Part shown: positions 50,635 to 63,000 of the stretch, piece by piece | How positions within the stretch are numbered: the stretch's first letter is position 1 | Layout: every line of letters starts with the position of its first letter | DNA from: Hyaloraphidium curvatum | Lineage: Eukaryota; Monoblepharomycota; Hyaloraphidiomycetes; Hyaloraphidiales; Hyaloraphidiaceae | Direction: 5' to 3' | Length of the DNA stretch: 64,000 nt | Assembly: GCA_025558095.1 (NCBI GenBank) | Contig: JAIVFI010000016.1 | Location: 248,001-312,000 of the forward strand | Translations under genes and position numbers: made by a program | The notes under the pieces: model-generated | What the model was told of the DNA's origin: nothing | The model's database searches: none | Seen by the model: only the letters and a program-made list of their open reading frames with translations

Positions 50635-53600
50635 TCACACGGCCAACACCAACCGATGCAGGCTCTCCAGCCCCTGCCAGTCCAGGTGTACCCTCTCCAT
50701 GCTGTTCGATGGGCGATCTCCATCGCCCAGAGTGCCGGGCAGCCGTAGCCTGCCGACAGGCAATCCCGCCCCACCATCCGCACGCCGCTGCCGCCTCTTG
50801 CCAGAAACCGCCGCAATCTGCTCCGCCTCCTTCAGCAACGAGTCCAGCTTCTTCAGCTGCTCTCGGTACTGCTGCACCGGGTCCGCGCGGCGCGGGATCC
50901 ACCTGACGAGATGCCGCCCCGCGGGCTGATCCGTCGAAGGCGCGATCGGCGGTGCGATCTTGGACAGATCGACCACGCGCGGCGCCGCCAGCGCGTTCCG
51001 CAGGTCCGCCAAAACTCGGTGGGGAGCGTTCCGCGGTTCAGGCTCCCCTTGCTCGTCCGATGCGGGTGCATCCGCCGCTTTGCTGATTCTCGCCATACGG
51101 CGCACCAGGGGATCGGGCTCCGCGGCCACCGCGGATGATCCAGCCGCCCGACCCATGCCGCCCATAAGGGCAGCCTGTGCCGTCAGGCGCGCATTCTCAA
51201 GACGCAGGTACCTGACCAGAACGCGGAGCGCCTCGACCTGGCCCGAGACCGACATGGTCGACAGCGCGGCACCCAGATCGCCCAGGTAGGGCGAAGGGCC
51301 TGCGATGGCGCCCGAGAAACCATCCTGGCCGCCGTCGCCGTCTAAAGCCGGCGTCGAAGCCCCACTGCGGAAGCCGCCCTTGCGGCCCGCGCGCTTCAGC
51401 TGGGTGTTTTCCTGCTGCAGCTGCTCCACTTCGGCCTGGAGCTCCTCCACTGCGCGCTCGAAGATGCCCTCTTGCTCCTGCGACTTTTTGAGCTCGGCTT
51501 CAAGGTTCATGATGACTTCAGCCTGCTCGCGGGAGTCGCCCATTCGCTTCTCCAGCAGCTCGATCTTGACGGAGCTCTGCTGCACGAACTCGTCCTGCGC
51601 AGACGAAAGCAGATCAGCGGCTGCGCTGCTCGTGACGGCGCACGACAGCTCACCCTCTGCTTCAGCGCGAGTGCCAACGTTGCCACTTCGCGCGAGAGCT
51701 CGGACGACTCCTTCTCGAGCTTGAGGTTGAGGACGTAATGCTCCTTGATCTCCTTGCCGCGCAGGACCCTCGGGCTCACGCCCCGCTCGATCGGCTCCGC
51801 CTCCCCGTCGGCCAGGCTCTGATCCACAACCTCGGCCGCGGCGCTCTCCAGAGACTCCAAAAAGGCGCGGGCACCCGTCCATGCGGGTTCTTCGCCGAGC
51901 CGGAGCACCTGCGTCTCGCTCTCGAGGAGCAGCTTCTCCAGGTCCTGCACGAGGTCGGCGTTGCCGGCGGTGCCTTCGCCTCTGAGCTTGGCCTCGACCT
52001 TGCCCGCGAGCTGCCGGAAAAAGTCGGCCGCCCTCGTGCAGTTGTTGAACACCCGGACAAGCTGCTCGACGACGTCGGCGTGCGGCACGAAGCCGGGGGC
52101 TTCCGCGGCAAGATCGGCGATCCGCCGCTGCAGCTTCTTTGCGCTCTGCCTGACGGCCTGTCCGTGCTGCCACAACTCATCCCTGACGGCCCCGAAAAAG
52201 GCATCGTGTGCCGCGGCAAATGCTGCGGGGGCCTCGCCCGCATCCTCGATACCGTGCTCGGCGGACGCAGAAAAGACGTGCGAAAGCCCGTGCATCTCGG
52301 CCTCCAGCCGATCCATGAGGGCTTCGATGGCCTGGCTGTAGAGCTGGCAAGTGTACGAGCGGACCAGGGTGTCGTCGACCGCATTGTTGCCGATGTGGGA
52401 GCTGCTCAGGTGCTCCATCTGCGTCACGCATCTGCAGAAAAGGACGCGTCAGATCCACTGGCTCCTCAGGGAATGCACATCCCGACGCACCTTTGGAGAT
52501 CCACGAGCACCTGCGGCGACTTTGCCAGGGCCTGTTCCTTGGAAAGCTCCAGCATGGCGTCGATCCTCCGTTCCGTCCCCACCAGCTCGTCCGCCAGCTT
52601 CCCCAGCTCCAGGAACTCGCTGACCGAGCACACGTCCATGAAGCCCTCGAAGCGCGCACAGAGCCCTGCAAAGTACCGCAGCCCCTGCTCGAGCTCCGCG
52701 ACCGCCGGCGCGCGGACCTCGCCGGCCCTGCCCCGGCCCTCCTGCTCGGCGTACTTGGCGAGCAGCTCCGCCTTTTGCCGCAGCCTCTGCATGGCGAGGA
52801 CCGACGCCATCGAGTGGGCGTCCTTTTCCACCACGGCCTCGGGGATGTAGGGCTCCATCAGCCGGACCTTGGCGGCGGCTTCCTCGGCCTCGATCCGCCG
52901 CAGGTCCAGCTCCACCTGCTTGGCCTTGACGTCGCTGGCCGTGTTCTGCAGCCGCAGGGTGAGCGACATCATGGCCTGCGTCTGGCTGCTCAGATGGTGC
53001 TCCGACTCGAGGCGCTGGGAGGAAGTCGCCTGCAGGGTCTCGATGTCGGACTGCAGGCTGCGCACCAGGCCGCGGAACTGCTCGATGGTGCGCTCATAGT
53101 CGGCCAGAGACTCGGCGGCTTCGTCCAGCTTGCCCTGCTGCTCCCTGACCTGCGCCTCGGTCGCCGCCAGGGCCTCCTGCAGCTGGCGCTCCGTCTCGAC
53201 GTGGTTCTCCTCCAGCTCGTCGCCAAGCTCCTTGAGCGCCTCGAGGTCCTCGTTGGCCGCGCGCAGCTCCTCGAGCTTCTCGCCCAGGGCCAGGTTCTTT
53301 TCCGTGAGCGCGACGACCATGTCCTCGGCGTCCAGCGCGTCGTCCAGCTGCTGCTTGAGGTTCTCGAGGGCCTCCTGCGCCGACGCGAGCTGCTCCGCCA
53401 GCTCCTCGGCCTTGGCCTTGTGCGATGCCAGCGACGCCACCTCGCGCTCCAGCGCCTGGATGCGCTTGCGCCTCTCGACCTCGTTCTCGTTGCTGATGTC
53501 CCGCAGCTTGACCAGGGCATCCTTGAGCACGTCGATCTGCTTCCTCAGCTCGCGCACCTCGGTGCCGCCACCCTCGGCCCGAGAGGCGCCCGGCTCGCCC

Positions 53601-55243
53601 AGGCCGTCCTGCTCGCCCTCGGCCTTGAGGATCTCGACCTCGATCTGCAGCTCCTCGACGCGGTCCTTGAGCGCCGCCACCTCGCTCCCCAGCGCGTCGG
53701 CCTTTTCCTCGGCCACCTCCTTGTCCAGCGTCATGGACTCGAGGTTCTCGGCCGCCTCCTCGAGCCGCCTCTCGAGATCCGCCCTGCCCTCGCGCGCGGC
53801 CCTGAGCTCCTCCTTGAGCGCGCCCGCGGCGGCCTGCAGCTCGGTCACGCGCGAGCCGAGCTTGGCCTTTTCCCGCTCCAGAAGGTCGACCTCGGTGCCG
53901 AGGCGGACGAGGTCCGTGAGGCGGTGCAGGTCCTCCTCGCGCTGCCGCTCCATGACGCGGACGCGCACGCGCAGCTCCTCGAGCTCCCGCGAGTGCATCG
54001 CCTGGGTGGTGGAGCGCGGGGAGAGGAGGCCGTGTGCGCCGCCGGGCTGCGGGGATCCGGGGACGGCATGGTGGGCAACGTCCTCGGCTTCCACGGTGTC
54101 CTGGTTGTCCGCGGTGTCTTCAAGGGGTTCAGCGTCCTCGGCGTCCCCGGGCTTGTCGCCCTCCTCGGGTTGCTCGGGCTCGATCTCCTCGACGGGCGGC
54201 AAGGCAGGAGACGCCTCCGCGGATGCCTGCGCCCGGGGCGGCGTCGCCACCACGGGCGGCTCCTCGTGGGTCGGCGACGGAGGCGCGGAAATGTCTGCCA
54301 GGTTCAGGTCGCCGAGGGATTCGGCTGCGAGGTCCAGCTCCGGCCCGTCCGGCAGCGGCGTGCCGGCGGCCGAGGTCAGCCTGGTGCGGGGTCCGGGCGT
54401 CCTGTCCGGGATGTGCAGGCCCAGACCGACGGCGCCTTTTGCAGGCGAGGCAGGGCGCGAGGTGCTGGTGGATGCTGCGCGCGAGGGCGTGCGAGGGGCC
54501 GGCAGCTTGGCGGGCGAGGAGACGGTCGCGGCAGGGGGCCGCTGCGGCGAGGCCGGCGCCCTGGAGGAGATCGACGACACGCGCGACGCGGCGCGGGGTG
54601 TGCCGGGCGCCTGGGCTGCGGGGACGGGCGACCCGGCCGAGGAGAGGTTCGGCGACGGGCTGGCAGAGCGAGCAGCGGGGGGAGCGGCGGCCGAGGCGCG
54701 CGACGGCACGCGCGAGGTCGGTGCGGCGATGCGCGAGGGTGCAGCGGTCGGGGCGGCCGGGCGCGGGGGCCGCGCGGAGCCGACTGCGGGCACGGCGGAG
54801 CGGGCGGCGGCCGGCGTGCGGTCATCGCGCGGCTTGTCGAGCAGCGCGGCGCGCAGCGAGGCGCGGAAGTCGGCGGCGCGCGCGGGCGTGGCGGCGGGCG
54901 GAGTGGCGGGGGGCGGCACGGCGGCAGCCGGGGGGGCGGCAGGCGGGGGGGCACTCGCCGCCAGAGGGGCAGCGGGAGCGGCAGCGGCAGCGGCAGCCGG
55001 TGCCGGCGAGGGGGCCGCCGGCGTCGCGATCGCGCGCAGCTGCGACGGCCGCACAAACAGCCCGTGCTGCGGCGCGCACTCAAAGTACTTCTCGCCGTTG
55101 ACGGACCCGTCGTTCTTGCCGGCCGGCAACGGCAGCTCGAGCCCGACCCACGTGCCCGCGGCAAACGCCGTCGTCCCCACAAACCGCACGACGCATTCCG
55201 TGCCGCGGTAGTCCACGCGCTCGCCCACGCGGTGCTCGGCCAT
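50635..55243 (-). CDS. DCTN1: Dynactin p150Glued subunit (DCTN1-like)
   Basis: Three exons on the minus strand, 52491-55243, 51654-52431 and 50635-51594 (two 59-nt introns), about 1496 residues. The N-terminal CAP-Gly domain is clear: MAEHRVGERVDYRGTE, GTWVGLELPLPAGKNDGSV, then NGEKYFECAPQHGLFVRPSQ; GKNDG binds EEY/F tails of tubulin and EB1. Next is an Ala/Pro/Ser/Arg-rich basic region of about 270 residues, then a long coiled coil (RELEELRVRVRVMERQRE onward), the central dynactin domain (VGTERRIDAMLELSKEQALA, YTCQLYSQAIEALMDRLEAE) and a second coiled coil (VIMNLEAELKKSQEQE, ERAVEELQAEVEQLQQEN). It recruits dynein to cargo and microtubule plus ends. The C-terminal ~150 residues are poorly conserved. 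Longer than animal p150 mainly because of the basic linker. Confidence 0.93.
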
Positions 55244-55387
55244 TTCAAAGGAGCAATGCAATCCGGGGACCGCCGACGCGTTCACGGCGCTTCGCAGGTC
55301 TGCAATCGGTCCCTTGGTCTTCATCGAGCCTGGCAAACAGAGACCGCCGCCGCCTCCGCCGTCCTCCGCTCCAGCAGCACCGCAGAG
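55244..55387. promoter_or_regulatory. Divergent promoter between dynactin p150 and epsin genes
   Basis: 144 bp between the ATGs, containing CCGCCGCCGCCTCCGCC near 55345. Two membrane-traffic genes share it, so joint regulation is possible but unproven. Confidence 0.4.
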
Positions 55388-56977
55388 ATGGGCGACTCGG
55401 TGTCGGAGTACCTGCAGGTCCGCCGTCCAGGCAGCCCCCGGTCCCTCCCTCCTTCTGACCCTCAACACCCCTCACCACCCGCGACCCCAACCCACCCATC
55501 CCCCACACCTTCCGCCGACCACGCAGATGGGCATGGAGTGGTACAAGAAGGCCGTCAACGCTGTCATGCAGTACGGCGAGTACGAGATCAAAGTGCGCGA
55601 GGCCACGGGCAACGAGCCGTGGGGCGCCGCGTCCAAGCTCATGCTCGAGATTGCCGAGGCCACGCACCACTACCAGGGATTCAACGAGGTCATGGAGACC
55701 ATATTCAAGCGGTACGCTGCCCTCCCCGTTGCCCGGGCACGGCCATCCCGCCTCATGCGCGCTCTTCGGCCGGCTCCAGGTTCCAGGAGCCCCGGGACAA
55801 GTGGCGCTGCGTGTACAAGTCGCTGACGCTGCTCGAGTACCTGGTCAAGAACGGCTCGGAGCGCGTCATCGACTACGCACGCGACCACATCTACGACATC
55901 AAGGCCCTGCGCAACTTCCACTACACCAGCGAAAAGGGCAAGGACGAGGGGCTGAACGGTGCGTCGCGCGCCCCTCTTCTGACACCGGTCGCTCACCGGG
56001 GTTCCGCCAGTCCGCAACCGCGCCAAGGAGCTGTCCGAGCTCCTGGCCGACACGGACCGCATCAAGGCCGAGCGGAAAAAGGCCCGGCAGAACCGCTCCA
56101 AGTACACGGGCGTGTCGGGCGACGAGATGAGGATGGGCGCGACGGGCTTCGGCAGCGCGACGGGGTTCGGGAGCGCGAGCAGGTACCAGGGGTTCGGGAG
56201 CGACAGCTTGAGGAACCAGGGAGGCGGGGGCGGGTTCAACGGCGACTCGCGGGCGGGGAGGTACGACGAAGAGGACAACGACAGGGACGAGAGGTGGGCC
56301 TGCCTGGTTGCCGGCCGCGGACTTCGCGCTCAGCTCCGTTCGTCAGGTCGCCTTCGCCGCCGCCCGAGCGCGCCCCAGGGCACAACACGGACAAACCGAC
56401 GCCTCCGACGCCCTCGGCGTCCAGCGCCGGTCCTCTGGTGGACCTGCTCGACGACCTTCCCGGGGCGTTCGGTGGCATGAGCACCGGCGGCGCGGGGCCC
56501 GCCGACGACGAAGACGAATTTGGCGGGTTCCAGGCGGCCGAGCCCTCTCCGGCCGCCAAGGCCTCGTCCTCCTCCTCGCTGGACTTTGGGGCATTTTCCT
56601 CCTCCTCGACCCCGGCGCCAGCTTCCAAGCCCGCAGGATCGGGCGCGGGCGCCGGCTGGGCCGATTTCGCGGCGGCCCCTGCGCCGCAGCCCAAACCCCT
56701 CGCGGCATCGGGCCCCGCACCGTTGCGCGCCGCCGCCCCCGCTGCCGTTTCCCCGGTGCTGCCCGGGCCGATACCCCTTTCCTCTTCCTCTGCTGCCAAA
56801 CCGCAGGCGCCCGCGGACCCGTTCGCCGGCCTGTTCGACATCAGCGCATCGTCGCTGGCGCCGGCGAAAAAGGCGGAGGCGAAGCCGTCCGGCCCGCCGC
56901 TTTACGCGCTGCCCGTGAACAACGTTGCCCCTGCGTCTTTCGGCTCGGGCAGCTCGGGCGGGGATTCTCTCATCTAG
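55388..56977 (+). CDS. Epsin/EpsinR-like ENTH-domain clathrin adaptor
   Basis: Five exons: 55388-55417, 55527-55711, 55780-55958, 56011-56293 and 56347-56977; introns 109, 68, 52 and 53 nt; 435 residues. The ENTH domain fills residues 10-160: KVREATGNEPWGAASKLMLE, EIAEATHHYQGFNEVMETIF, RDKWRCVYKSLTLLEYLVKN, FHYTSEKGKDEGLNVRNRAK. The pattern is closest to Ent3/EpsinR (CLINT1), which bind PI4P/PI(3,5)P2 at TGN/endosomes. The unstructured tail carries peptide motifs: LVDLLDDL (clathrin-box-like) and acidic-Phe motifs DEFGGFQ, LDFGAF, GWADFAA and DPFAGLFD that fit gamma-ear/AP-1 and GGA binding. No ubiquitin-interacting motif was seen, again favouring the Ent3/EpsinR class. Confidence 0.92.
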   Translation: MGDSVSEYLQVRRPGSPRSLPPSDPQHPSPPATPTHPSPTPSADHADGHGVVQEGRQRCHAVRRVRDQSARGHGQRAVGRRVQAHARDCRGHAPLPGIQRGHGDHIQAVRCPPRCPGTAIPPHARSSAGSRFQEPRDKWRCVYKSLTLLEYLVKNGSERVIDYARDHIYDIKALRNFHYTSEKGKDEGLNGASRAPLLTPVAHRGSASPQPRQGAVRAPGRHGPHQGRAEKGPAEPLQVHGRVGRRDEDGRDGLRQRDGVREREQVPGVRERQLEEPGRRGRVQRRLAGGEVRRRGQRQGREVGLPGCRPRTSRSAPFVRSPSPPPERAPGHNTDKPTPPTPSASSAGPLVDLLDDLPGAFGGMSTGGAGPADDEDEFGGFQAAEPSPAAKASSSSSLDFGAFSSSSTPAPASKPAGSGAGAGWADFAAAPAPQPKPLAASGPAPLRAAAPAAVSPVLPGPIPLSSSSAAKPQAPADPFAGLFDISASSLAPAKKAEAKPSGPPLYALPVNNVAPASFGSGSSGGDSLI

Positions 56978-57060
56978 TTGCGGTCGTGGAACAGGTGATC
57001 TGTACTAGGAAGGTGCCTACAATGGCGGCACAATTACAACATTGACAAAGGGAGGAATCA

Positions 57061-60000
57061 CTACTCTGCTAGACGCAGGCTGCGCCGCACGCCCCCGGAC
57101 CCGCACGTAAAGGCGTAGGCGCCCCTGATGACGACCTCCATGACGCCAGACGTGGAGCTCGCTGGTCGGGGCATCCGCAGGGCTTTGGAGGCGTGGTGAA
57201 CGTTGCTCCACGTCTCCTTGCGGCCAAAGCCCGTCAGGGACCAAGCCACCAGCTCGCCGTCCGACGAGCCCGAGATGAACATGTCCTGGTCCTCGTCAAT
57301 GGCCAGCGTCTTGACGAGCGTGCTGTGCGCCTGCAGTGTGTTGAGAAGCGTTCGCTGGCGCACGTCGTAGATGCCTGTCGCCGACCGATCGGTGAGCTAG
57401 CTGCAGCGCTCGGGAAACGGAGGAACAACGTACAGATGTCGCCTTTCTTGCCGCCGGAGAAGAGAAGCTGATGTCGCGCGGCGTACGCCAGGCTGTATGC
57501 GCCACCATCGTGCACGGTGAACGCTGCACGGGGAAGCAGGATGAGTGAGTGCTGCGGGAAAACGAGGGACGCCTGACCTCGGATCCTCGCTCGGGCGCTA
57601 GGTAGCAGCGTGTCCCATATGCAAACGTTCGCGTTGCCAGACGACGAGCCGGCCGTCGCGATCAAGGTGGTAGAGCCAAGGAAGCAAAAGTCGTGGAGGG
57701 TGTTTGAGTGGCAGGAGAAGCTGGCAAAGGGGAGTGCGGCCTTTTCCTGCGATTCGAACCTCCAGAGCGTCAGGACGCCAGAGGCATCGGACGCGCCAAA
57801 CACGTGTCCGACGGGGTCGAATCGGCAGCGGGTGATTTTGGTCGGCGATCCCCGATTGTAGCTAATCAGCGGGTCGGGCTGGCCGAACTGGTACAGTGAA
57901 ATGTACGGCGGGTGGTTGGAGCTTGCTTGCTCCGAGACAGCGGCGAGATCTGGGACGAGGATAAGGCTCTGCGCAAGGGAGTGGACCAGGCAGCGCTCAC
58001 AGTAGTTGAGGGTAGGGTGGGGCTCGATGCACGACAGCCCAGTAATCGATCGCCGAAGACGAGTGCCGTTGTCGGCGTCGACTTTCGCGAGCGGTTCCAA
58101 TCAGCACGGGGCAGAGCAACGACCAATTGTCAATCTCACCGGGCAATTTGGCGCTGGAACGGGTCTTGATCAAGGGACCCGAATCCGCTGGACTGCTCCT
58201 CTTCGACGCACTAAGCGGGGACCCGTCCTCCGACCCATCCGCAAAGTCGGCCTGCAATCGGCGTGCCAATCAGCAAACGCACCCTCGGTTTGCCTCGCCT
58301 CAATACCTTGTTGAAAAAGATGGCTGCTTCGATGTCGAGCTCCAGTATCCCTTTGGCTGTCGCGACAGCCACAATGTTCTCATCCAACTGCGCAAGTGTC
58401 AGATCCTTGATCCTTGCTTCCGGGGCCCGCCGTCACCTACCGGATTGATAGCCAAAGAGCCCACGGCATCCGAGTTCCGGTAGACGACGTCGACCTCATG
58501 CGCCGACCCGTTTGCCCTCTGCATCTTGATGAGATGTGGACCCTTCCAGCGAGTGGATCGACTCACCATAGGCAACCGCGCAACGAGGACGTCGTACATA
58601 AGGGTCGGGGTCGCCAGGTCCTTTACAACCGCCCACAGTTTGCGTGATGGACCGCCTCTGATGAGCTTGACCACCTGGGGAAGCGTGGGTGCGCCTGCGG
58701 GCAACACGTGTGTGTCCAGACTCTCAGTTCGAAGGGGCGGAAACGCGACCAACCTTCGGGGGCCGTGAAGAGAGGAGACTCCAGTATCGAAGATTGGACG
58801 CGGTACAGCAAGGTCGACAGCGGTCGCAAGAGCCCGTCGCGGACAAAGGAATAGAGGGTGTCTGTTGCGGCGAGTCAACTTCCGGCGCAGCAAATCGCCA
58901 AGCCCACCCACCCGAACCCGAGTCCTCGAGGACCAGGAGGTAATCCCCGACGCGCGCGGATGCGTAGGTCAGAGCGAAGTAAAGGACAACGTCGTCGGCA
59001 ACCAGGTTCTCGGCCGACTTGGGTTTAGGTCGGAATTCGGCGGTGGCCTCATCGAACTCCTGGTCGCTGTCAGGATCTCCGGAGTCTGCCGCCGGCACGA
59101 GCGGCTGCAGTTGCACGCGGTGAGAAGATACAGCACGCGACTACAAGACCGCCACGAACCACGTTTCCCGACAGGAGCGAGTCCACCAAAGCGAACACTG
59201 CGGGCAAGTCCCTATTTCGGAGTGCCGCGAAGAAGGATGGCGTGCACTGTATCAAGTTGGCGACGGTGGCAAAATCCTTCATCATGTTCGCCGACAGCAG
59301 CCACGTGACGAATGCGGTGACCGCGGCTTGGGGAATGAACGACAGAGCCGCAGCTGGATCGACGCTTCCTGCGGACTTCTGTTGCCACCGATTCAAGGAC
59401 GCCAGCAGCCGCCTAGGATGCGCATGAACATACGATGGTCAGAATGCGCACGTCGGCAGCGACCGCCTGCTCACCTCGAGAACGAAGAGATGAACTCAAC
59501 AAAAACGGGCGGCAGCGCTTTCCGAGCCACTTCAAACGCCAAACGTGCCACTGTGTTGCACTCTTGCACCATAAACAGGGCCAGGCTCTCCGCATAGCTC
59601 GCCAGCTCCCCCGTGAGTGGCAACAGCTCAATGTACGCGCGGAAGACATCCGCTTCTCGGCAACGAAGGTTGATGACACGATCCAGGACCTCGAGCGGCA
59701 TTTCGATGGCTTCCGACATGCTGTTCAAGCCGTCATGCATGCTGTCGAAGAACGAGGAGAACACAGGGTCCGATTGCAGGACGTCCATGTTGTCGCACAC
59801 GTTTGCGGTGGCGGTCGTCGCAGCCTGTGCAAGCGGAGAAAGCCGTCGAGTCAAAACATTTTCGTACTTTCGACGGGCGTACCTGAACAAGGCGCATCCC
59901 GAGGAACCACTTGAAGAGCCTTGCATTCCTGTTCTCCATGAGGAAGTTGAAGGCGGTCTTCCGATCCATGTCGGGAGTATCTTCGGCGTTGTGGACAGCT

Positions 60001-63000
60001 TTGGAAAACCCAAGAGTTCCGCCGGGCTTCGGCAGGTCTAGCGACGTGTCGAGGATCGAGGAGACGTACGATTCCGGCTCTTTCGTCCTGGTCATAGGCT
60101 GCGACCAGTCAAAGTCTTCGGCCTTCTCGGAAACGGGAGCTGGATTCGCCGAAGGAACTCCGAGCAGCGCCGAAGGCGTCGTTCCCGTTCCTACGCTCCC
60201 ATTAGCAGCCGGCGGTTGGGATAGGTAGTCCAACGAAACTCTGCTCTTCCTCCGACCACCGCCTGTGTGGTCCTGCGAAGCGGCGGAGCTTTGGCGCGAC
60301 TTTGGCGGTTGGTGCCGGAGATTGTCGACAGCTTTCTGCACTGCAGTGAGAACTCCCCAGTCTGCCAGGCCGCTGTCCAAAGCAAGCGATCCCCTTCGTC
60401 TGATGAAGCTCGCGAGCACCGCCGCATCCTCGAACCCGTTTTCCGGGGAGCCCGCGCGCGAATCGCTGTCGAGAAGCTTCGGGTCTGGCTGTGGCAGCCA
60501 GTCGTTGAACTGCTCGAGGATCTTCAACGCCAGCGCGGGACATCCGATCTTCTCGTAGGCGCAAATGGTCTGGTAAATGAACTCCGTCTCCACATCCTGG
60601 GGCACCAGAGGAAAGAAACGAACGCTGGCATAGTAGCGTTTGAGGTAGTCGTATCCGACGAGGAGCGCCGGATCGTTCAGGGCAGCCAGCAATTCCTTCG
60701 TGACCGGAGGGCACGGCCGATCCTCTGCGAGCACGTCGAGGGGGATCTAAGAGCCACATCAATCACGTACAGACTGGACCGACGTGCGACCTCACCATAA
60801 GGCTGAGAATGGCCTTCTCTCGATCTTGCATTGCCGAGAAAGCCAGGCTCGCCATCCAACGATCTTGCTGCGCCAAGGATCTGGGAAGCATGTGGGAACC
60901 CGTGATCTCCTTGAGGAGCTCGCTGTTGTCGCCTAAAAGGAAGCTTAGCACTGACTAGGCAGTCATTCAAGCAACGGAAGTCACCTTCGAACACTCTCGT
61001 GATTGCGAAGGCCAGCTGCGGGTCATCGAGCTGTTTAAGGCACACGCTCACGGCGTCGCGTAAACGATCGCCCAAGAGGAAAAAAGCGACAGCGTATTCT
61101 GGGACGCGAAGGTGGTTCCTCATCAGTTTCGTACCAAGCAAGGGACAGCCCAGAGACCAACCGAAGCGCTGCCGGGACATGAGCGCGAACGCGTTCTTCG
61201 CCGCCGCCGTTTGCCATCGCGCTTGAGTGAAATCGTTCGACAGGAACTTGATCATCGTTTCCCTTTCCGCGGTGCTGGGGGTGGTCTTCCACAAGGCAAG
61301 AAGCAGGTTCTTCTTGCGCAGAGCAAGGAAAAAGACGGCGCACGCCACGGCGTCGCCTTCCTCCTTTTCTTTGAAGTGGTTCCGTCCGATGATTTCGAAA
61401 GTCTTTCTCTGCCACCGTATCGGGTGTCAAGGGGCGGTGTACGCGTGCAGTCCAACGCCCACGACGCACCAGTGTCTCGAGGTTTTTCATCCAAAAGCCC
61501 ATGCCGTAGGCTCTGGCCTGCGGCCACAACAGCTTTCCTCCAGCCACCGACACACAGGTTTCGTAGAGGATATCCTGGCGTAGACGCATTCAACGGGAGC
61601 TCGACCGAAGCGCGCTGAGTGTGCCTACCTGTGACTCGCTGTGATAAGCCCAAAAGATGTCGACCGGCTGGATCTGCGATTCCCTCGTGCCGGGCATGAC
61701 CTTGGAAAGATACAGAGAAAGGCGAAGGTATAGGATGTAGCGGATGCCGTTCTCGTCCAGCGACCGGCGCTGCTGCTCTCCTTGAATCACGGTGTCCACA
61801 ACCGCCATGAGGATCAGTTGCTCGTTGGCGTCGATTCCGGGCAGTGCCACGGTTGTCAAGAGTTCGAGCAGCGCCTGCGCATCCTGCGCCGAAAACTCGG
61901 CTTCCGCGTTCTCCCTGCAGAAGAGTGCGTTCGCTTGCCGAACATGGCCGAATCAAGCTCGCACAGCGCTTACCGATCTTGGTTCCCGCTCCCGAACAAC
62001 TGCTCGTAGAGAGCTTCCTGGTCGGCCGTGTCCACCTGCTCGATTTCAAGGCTGTTAAAGAGTTTCCACAGGGGGATGGGGATGTCCTTGATCTCCCTCT
62101 TGGCGTCAGCCATGAGCCGCACATAGCGGTACAGAAGGCCGAGGATGTACTTGACGTAGTCGTATTTGCCTGCCAGACCCTGTCAACAACGGCGGAAAGG
62201 GGCGACGCGTCCGGCTTACCCCAGAGCATGTACTGGATAAGGAGCATCGGATGGTGGTCCGGAAGCCTGCCGTTGACTTTGGAAGCCTTCTGGAACACCG
62301 TGAGCTCCCGGGAAAGCCCCGTTTCGCCCGCTTTCGAAACTATTGCCCACAATCAGTTCCAGAAAAAAGGGCAAGAGAGCGATCAGGCAACGCACCCATC
62401 TTCTCGTCCCGGAGCCACTTTGAGTAGCAGGTGATCTCGTGATCGGTGGCAAAAATCAAGAGGCCGTTGTTCATCCAGGCCAGGCACCGGCCCAGGGCGC
62501 CTCGCGGGGTGTTGACGTCGTCCCGGAGGCCGATCTTTGTAATCTGCTTCCAGACGGGCACGTTGAAAATGTTGAAGTGCAAGCCCATGGCCTCCACCCG
62601 GTGCGGGCAGTAGACCTTGATCTCCTTCCCGACAGCGACGGCAAGCAGGACCTGAGCATCCGCAGTGAGGTTCCAGTCGAGGTCCACCACCGGATCGCTG
62701 AGTGGACCGGCGGACCGCGTGAGTACGGACCAGCCTGTGAAGAGGGCAAACGCAACTTACTCGAACACAATTTCCCCCTCCTCTCTCGCCCTAGTGCCCG
62801 TGGCTTCGTAGTCCAAAATCGAGATGACATCTTGCGCACCTCGAGAGTAGACTATGGCAACCTTGCCAAAGGGGCTCGCCTTGACCCGTTTGACGCTCGC
62901 AAAGTCTATGCCCGAGCCGACGATCGTCTCGCAAGACGTCTTGAACTTGGTCGCTACGGATTCCCGGCGCAAGACATCCAGCGTCCCCGTCCGAGTCTGC

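Noticed and set aside
52493..56977. A 1,494-codon plus-strand open frame
   Set aside because: It lies antisense to dynactin p150 and is a by-product of high GC content and coiled-coil codon bias; only its last part overlaps the real epsin exon.
57600..57800. tRNA-like string GATTCGAACCTCC
   Set aside because: It lies inside a Rav1 exon and there is no cloverleaf around it.
57061..58100. A separate WD40 gene downstream of the Rav1 domain gene
   Set aside because: Exons splice in one continuous frame from the Rav1 domain into these WD blades, and the blades match the C-terminus of DmX proteins.
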